A DNA stretch of 62,325 bases from Burkholderia latens (GTDB lineage Bacteria > Pseudomonadota > Gammaproteobacteria > Burkholderiales > Burkholderiaceae). The position numbers and the translations under genes are program-made. The stretch covers positions 1 to 62,325 of the forward strand of contig NZ_CABVPL010000048.1 of NCBI RefSeq assembly GCF_902499045.1, read 5' to 3'. The notes under the pieces are model-generated. The model was not told where the DNA came from, searched no databases, and saw only the letters and a program-made list of their open reading frames with translations. Positions 60,389-62,325 of the stretch are shown here, piece after piece. Position 1 is the first letter of the stretch. Each line of letters begins with the position of its first letter.

Positions 60389-60497
60389 TCCGGCTTCTTT
60401 CCCGTTCCGGGCGCGGCCGGCCCCGTTGCTGTCCGGGCTGTCGCCGTCGATCCCGCGTCGAATCATTCATGCGCCCCAGGCGTTCGAGTTACCGTTT

Positions 60498-61907
60498 ATG
60501 ACCCGTCCTGTCCGTACCCGCTTCGCGCCGAGTCCCACCGGCTTCATCCACCTCGGCAACATCCGCTCCGCGCTCTATCCGTGGGCGTTCGCGCGCAAGA
60601 TGAAAGGCACGTTCGTGCTGCGTATCGAGGACACCGACGTCGAGCGTTCGTCGCAGGAAGCGGTCGACGCGATCCTCGAAGGGATGCAGTGGCTCGGGCT
60701 GGATTTCGACGAAGGTCCGATCTACCAGATGCAGCGGATGGATCGTTATCGCGAAGTGCTCGCGCAGATGCTCGAGCAGGGCCTCGCGTACCCGTGTTAC
60801 ATGTCGGCCGAGGAACTCGACGCGCTGCGCGAACGCCAGCGCGCGGCGGGCCTGAAGCCGCGCTACGACGGCACGTGGCGTCCGGAGCCGGGCAAGGTGT
60901 TGCCCGAGCCGCCGGCCGGCGTGAAGCCGGTGCTGCGTTTCCGCAACCCGCTGACCGGCACGGTCGTGTGGGACGATGCGGTGAAGGGGCGTGTCGAGAT
61001 CTCGAACGAGGAGCTCGACGACCTCGTGATCGCGCGTCCGGACGGCACGCCGATCTACAACTTCTGCGTGGTCGTGGACGACATGGACATGAACATCACG
61101 CACGTGATCCGCGGCGACGACCACGTGAACAACACGCCGCGCCAGATCAACATCCTGCGCGCGCTCGGCGGCGAGCCGCCGGTCTATGCACACCTGCCGA
61201 CCGTGCTGAACGAGCAGGGCGAGAAGATGAGCAAGCGGCACGGCGCGATGAGCGTGATGGCCTATCGCGACGCGGGCTTCCTGCCGGAGGCCGTCGTGAA
61301 CTACCTCGCGCGTCTCGGGTGGTCGCACGGCGACGCCGAAATCTTCTCGCGCGAGCAGTTCGTCGAATGGTTCGACCTCGAGCATCTCGGCAAGTCGCCC
61401 GCGCAGTACGACCACAGCAAGCTGAGCTGGCTGAACGCGCACTACATCAAGGAAGCCGACAATGCGCGCCTCGCCGGGCTGGCGAAGCCGTTCCTCGAGG
61501 CGCTCGGCATCGACGACGCGGCGATCGCGACAGGTCCGGCGCTCGATGCGGTGGTCGGCCTGATGAAGGACCGTGCGACGACGGTCAAGGAGATCGCCGA
61601 AGGCGCCGCGATGTTCTACCGCGTGCCGGCGCCGGACGCCGACGCGCTCGCGCAGCACGTGACAGACGCGGTGCGCCCTGCGCTGGCCGATCTCGCCGCC
61701 GCGCTGAAGGCGGCCGACTGGACGAAGGAAGCCGTATCCGCCGCGCTGAAGGCGACCCTCGCGACGCACAAGCTGAAGATGCCGCAGCTCGCGATGCCGG
61801 TGCGCCTGCTGGTGGCGGGCACGACGCATACGCCGTCGATCGATGCGGTGCTCGTGCTGTTCGGTCGCGACGCGGTGGTGTCGCGTATCGAGGCCGCGCT
61901 GGCCTGA
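60498..61907 (+). CDS. gltX: Glutamyl-tRNA synthetase
   Basis: GluRS charges tRNA-Glu and also feeds tetrapyrrole synthesis through Glu-tRNA. The 469-residue class I enzyme has [18 protein letters not shown] (HIGH type) at the start, [10 protein letters not shown], and [12 protein letters not shown] (KMSKS) near residue 240. The C-terminal half is the helical anticodon-binding domain. It is followed by tRNA-Ala and tRNA-Glu, the latter being its own substrate. Confidence 0.97.
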   Translation: MTRPVRTRFAPSPTGFIHLGNIRSALYPWAFARKMKGTFVLRIEDTDVERSSQEAVDAILEGMQWLGLDFDEGPIYQMQRMDRYREVLAQMLEQGLAYPCYMSAEELDALRERQRAAGLKPRYDGTWRPEPGKVLPEPPAGVKPVLRFRNPLTGTVVWDDAVKGRVEISNEELDDLVIARPDGTPIYNFCVVVDDMDMNITHVIRGDDHVNNTPRQINILRALGGEPPVYAHLPTVLNEQGEKMSKRHGAMSVMAYRDAGFLPEAVVNYLARLGWSHGDAEIFSREQFVEWFDLEHLGKSPAQYDHSKLSWLNAHYIKEADNARLAGLAKPFLEALGIDDAAIATGPALDAVVGLMKDRATTVKEIAEGAAMFYRVPAPDADALAQHVTDAVRPALADLAAALKAADWTKEAVSAALKATLATHKLKMPQLAMPVRLLVAGTTHTPSIDAVLVLFGRDAVVSRIEAALA

Positions 61908-61987
61908 GATCGAGGTGCCGCGAAGCCGCTCGCGCGTGACGTCGCGGCGGCTTCGCAAAAAATTTCGCTCCAATCGCAAAAAGGGTA

Positions 61988-62016
61988 TTTACAAGTTCAA
62001 ATTCGGTCCATATAAT
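61988..62016 (+). promoter_or_regulatory. Sigma-70-type promoter of the tRNA-Ala gene
   Basis: TTTACA (61988-61993), 17-base spacer, TATAAT (62011-62016). The start near 62023 is 12 bases before the mature tRNA. Confidence 0.8.
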
Positions 62017-62034
62017 CTCACTTCTGTTCTGCAA

Positions 62035-62110
<76 letters not shown>

Positions 62111-62249
62111 TCAGAACAAAATGATTGATTTGCGAAGCAGTGGTGGTAGTAATAAATGCTTCACAAAATGATTTAAAGCAGTTAAGATTTCGGCCTTCGC
62201 TGTTGACGATGAGTGAATAGCGAAAGTCAGACAGATCTGAAAAGATCAT

Positions 62250-62325
62250 GTCCCCTTCGTCTAGAGGCCTAGGACATCACCCTTTCACGGTGAGTACAGG
62301 GGTTCGAATCCCCTAGGGGACGCCA
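62250..62325 (+). tRNA. tRNA-Glu (anticodon TTC)
   Basis: 76 bases, ending exactly at the window edge with CCA. Acceptor GTCCCCT pairs with AGGGGAC; stem TCACC/GGTGA encloses loop CTTTCAC with anticodon TTC; T-arm GGTTCGAATCC. It is 139 bases after tRNA-Ala across an AT-rich spacer and close to gltX, whose product charges it. Confidence 0.97.

Noticed and set aside
59760-60497. In-frame extension upstream of gltX
   Set aside because: It is antisense to the patatin gene; a promoter (60361-60388) lies between it and the true start.

Overview
The window is about 62 kb of GC-rich chromosome (roughly two thirds G+C) dominated by housekeeping genes. Gene content and order point to a beta-proteobacterium of the genus Burkholderia, most likely the cepacia complex and its large chromosome: lolCD-tatD-comEC, pyrG-kdsA-eno-ftsB, dapA-bamC, lysC-tRNA-Ser, a cyo quinol oxidase cluster, yejABEF, and gltX followed by tRNA-Ala and tRNA-Glu. 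This assignment comes from recognising protein families and synteny by eye. I see no insertion sequence, prophage, integrase, CRISPR array or foreign-composition island.

Layout. 1-6.4 kb: a truncated RpfE/COG4255-type gene on the minus strand, then lolC-lolD (lipoprotein release), tatD and comEC (DNA uptake channel). 6.5-12.1 kb: a tandem 49-bp hairpin repeat, an alpha/beta hydrolase, then pyrG-kdsA-eno-ftsB, ending at a bidirectional terminator. 12.1-14.2 kb (minus): small lipoprotein, hslO, gamma-class carbonic anhydrase. 14.3-23.4 kb (plus): DUF455 ferritin-like protein, hydrolase, PHP phosphoesterase, YciO-type protein, M50 protease, trpS with a four-cysteine motif, methyltransferase, dapA, bamC, YycJ/WalJ-type nuclease. 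23.5-32.6 kb (mostly minus): Ala/Ser-rich lipoprotein, RoxA-type cupin, slyD (plus), exported phosphoesterase-like protein, mutS, a COG2509 flavoprotein, suhB. 32.9-34.9 kb: trmJ and cysE. 34.9-37.7 kb (minus): lpxH, two cyclophilins, a TPR protein. 37.9-44.6 kb (plus): cysS, AlkA-like glycosylase, accA, tilS, lysC, tRNA-Ser. 44.7-51.7 kb: an unrecognised glycosyltransferase-like gene, an orphan NuoM-like gene and cyoABCD. 52.0-58.3 kb: a small exported aromatic-rich protein and yejABEF (peptide/microcin C-type ABC importer). 58.4-62.3 kb: NlpC/P60 hydrolase, patatin lipoprotein (minus), gltX, tRNA-Ala(GGC), tRNA-Glu(TTC); the window ends exactly at the CCA of the last tRNA.

How the genes work together. 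Much of the set serves envelope and translation: LolCD, BamC, LpxH, KdsA, PpiA and the lipoproteins build the outer membrane; TrpS, CysS, GltX, TilS, TrmJ and three tRNAs serve decoding; PyrG, Eno, DapA, LysC, CysE and AccA are central metabolism. The parts that look least routine are the stand-alone NuoM-like subunit beside cyoABCD with an FNR/Anr-like site upstream, the 49-bp repeat that can fold in two mutually exclusive ways before a gene, a TrpRS with a probable Fe-S cluster motif, a heptanucleotide repeat array, and several small exported low-complexity proteins.
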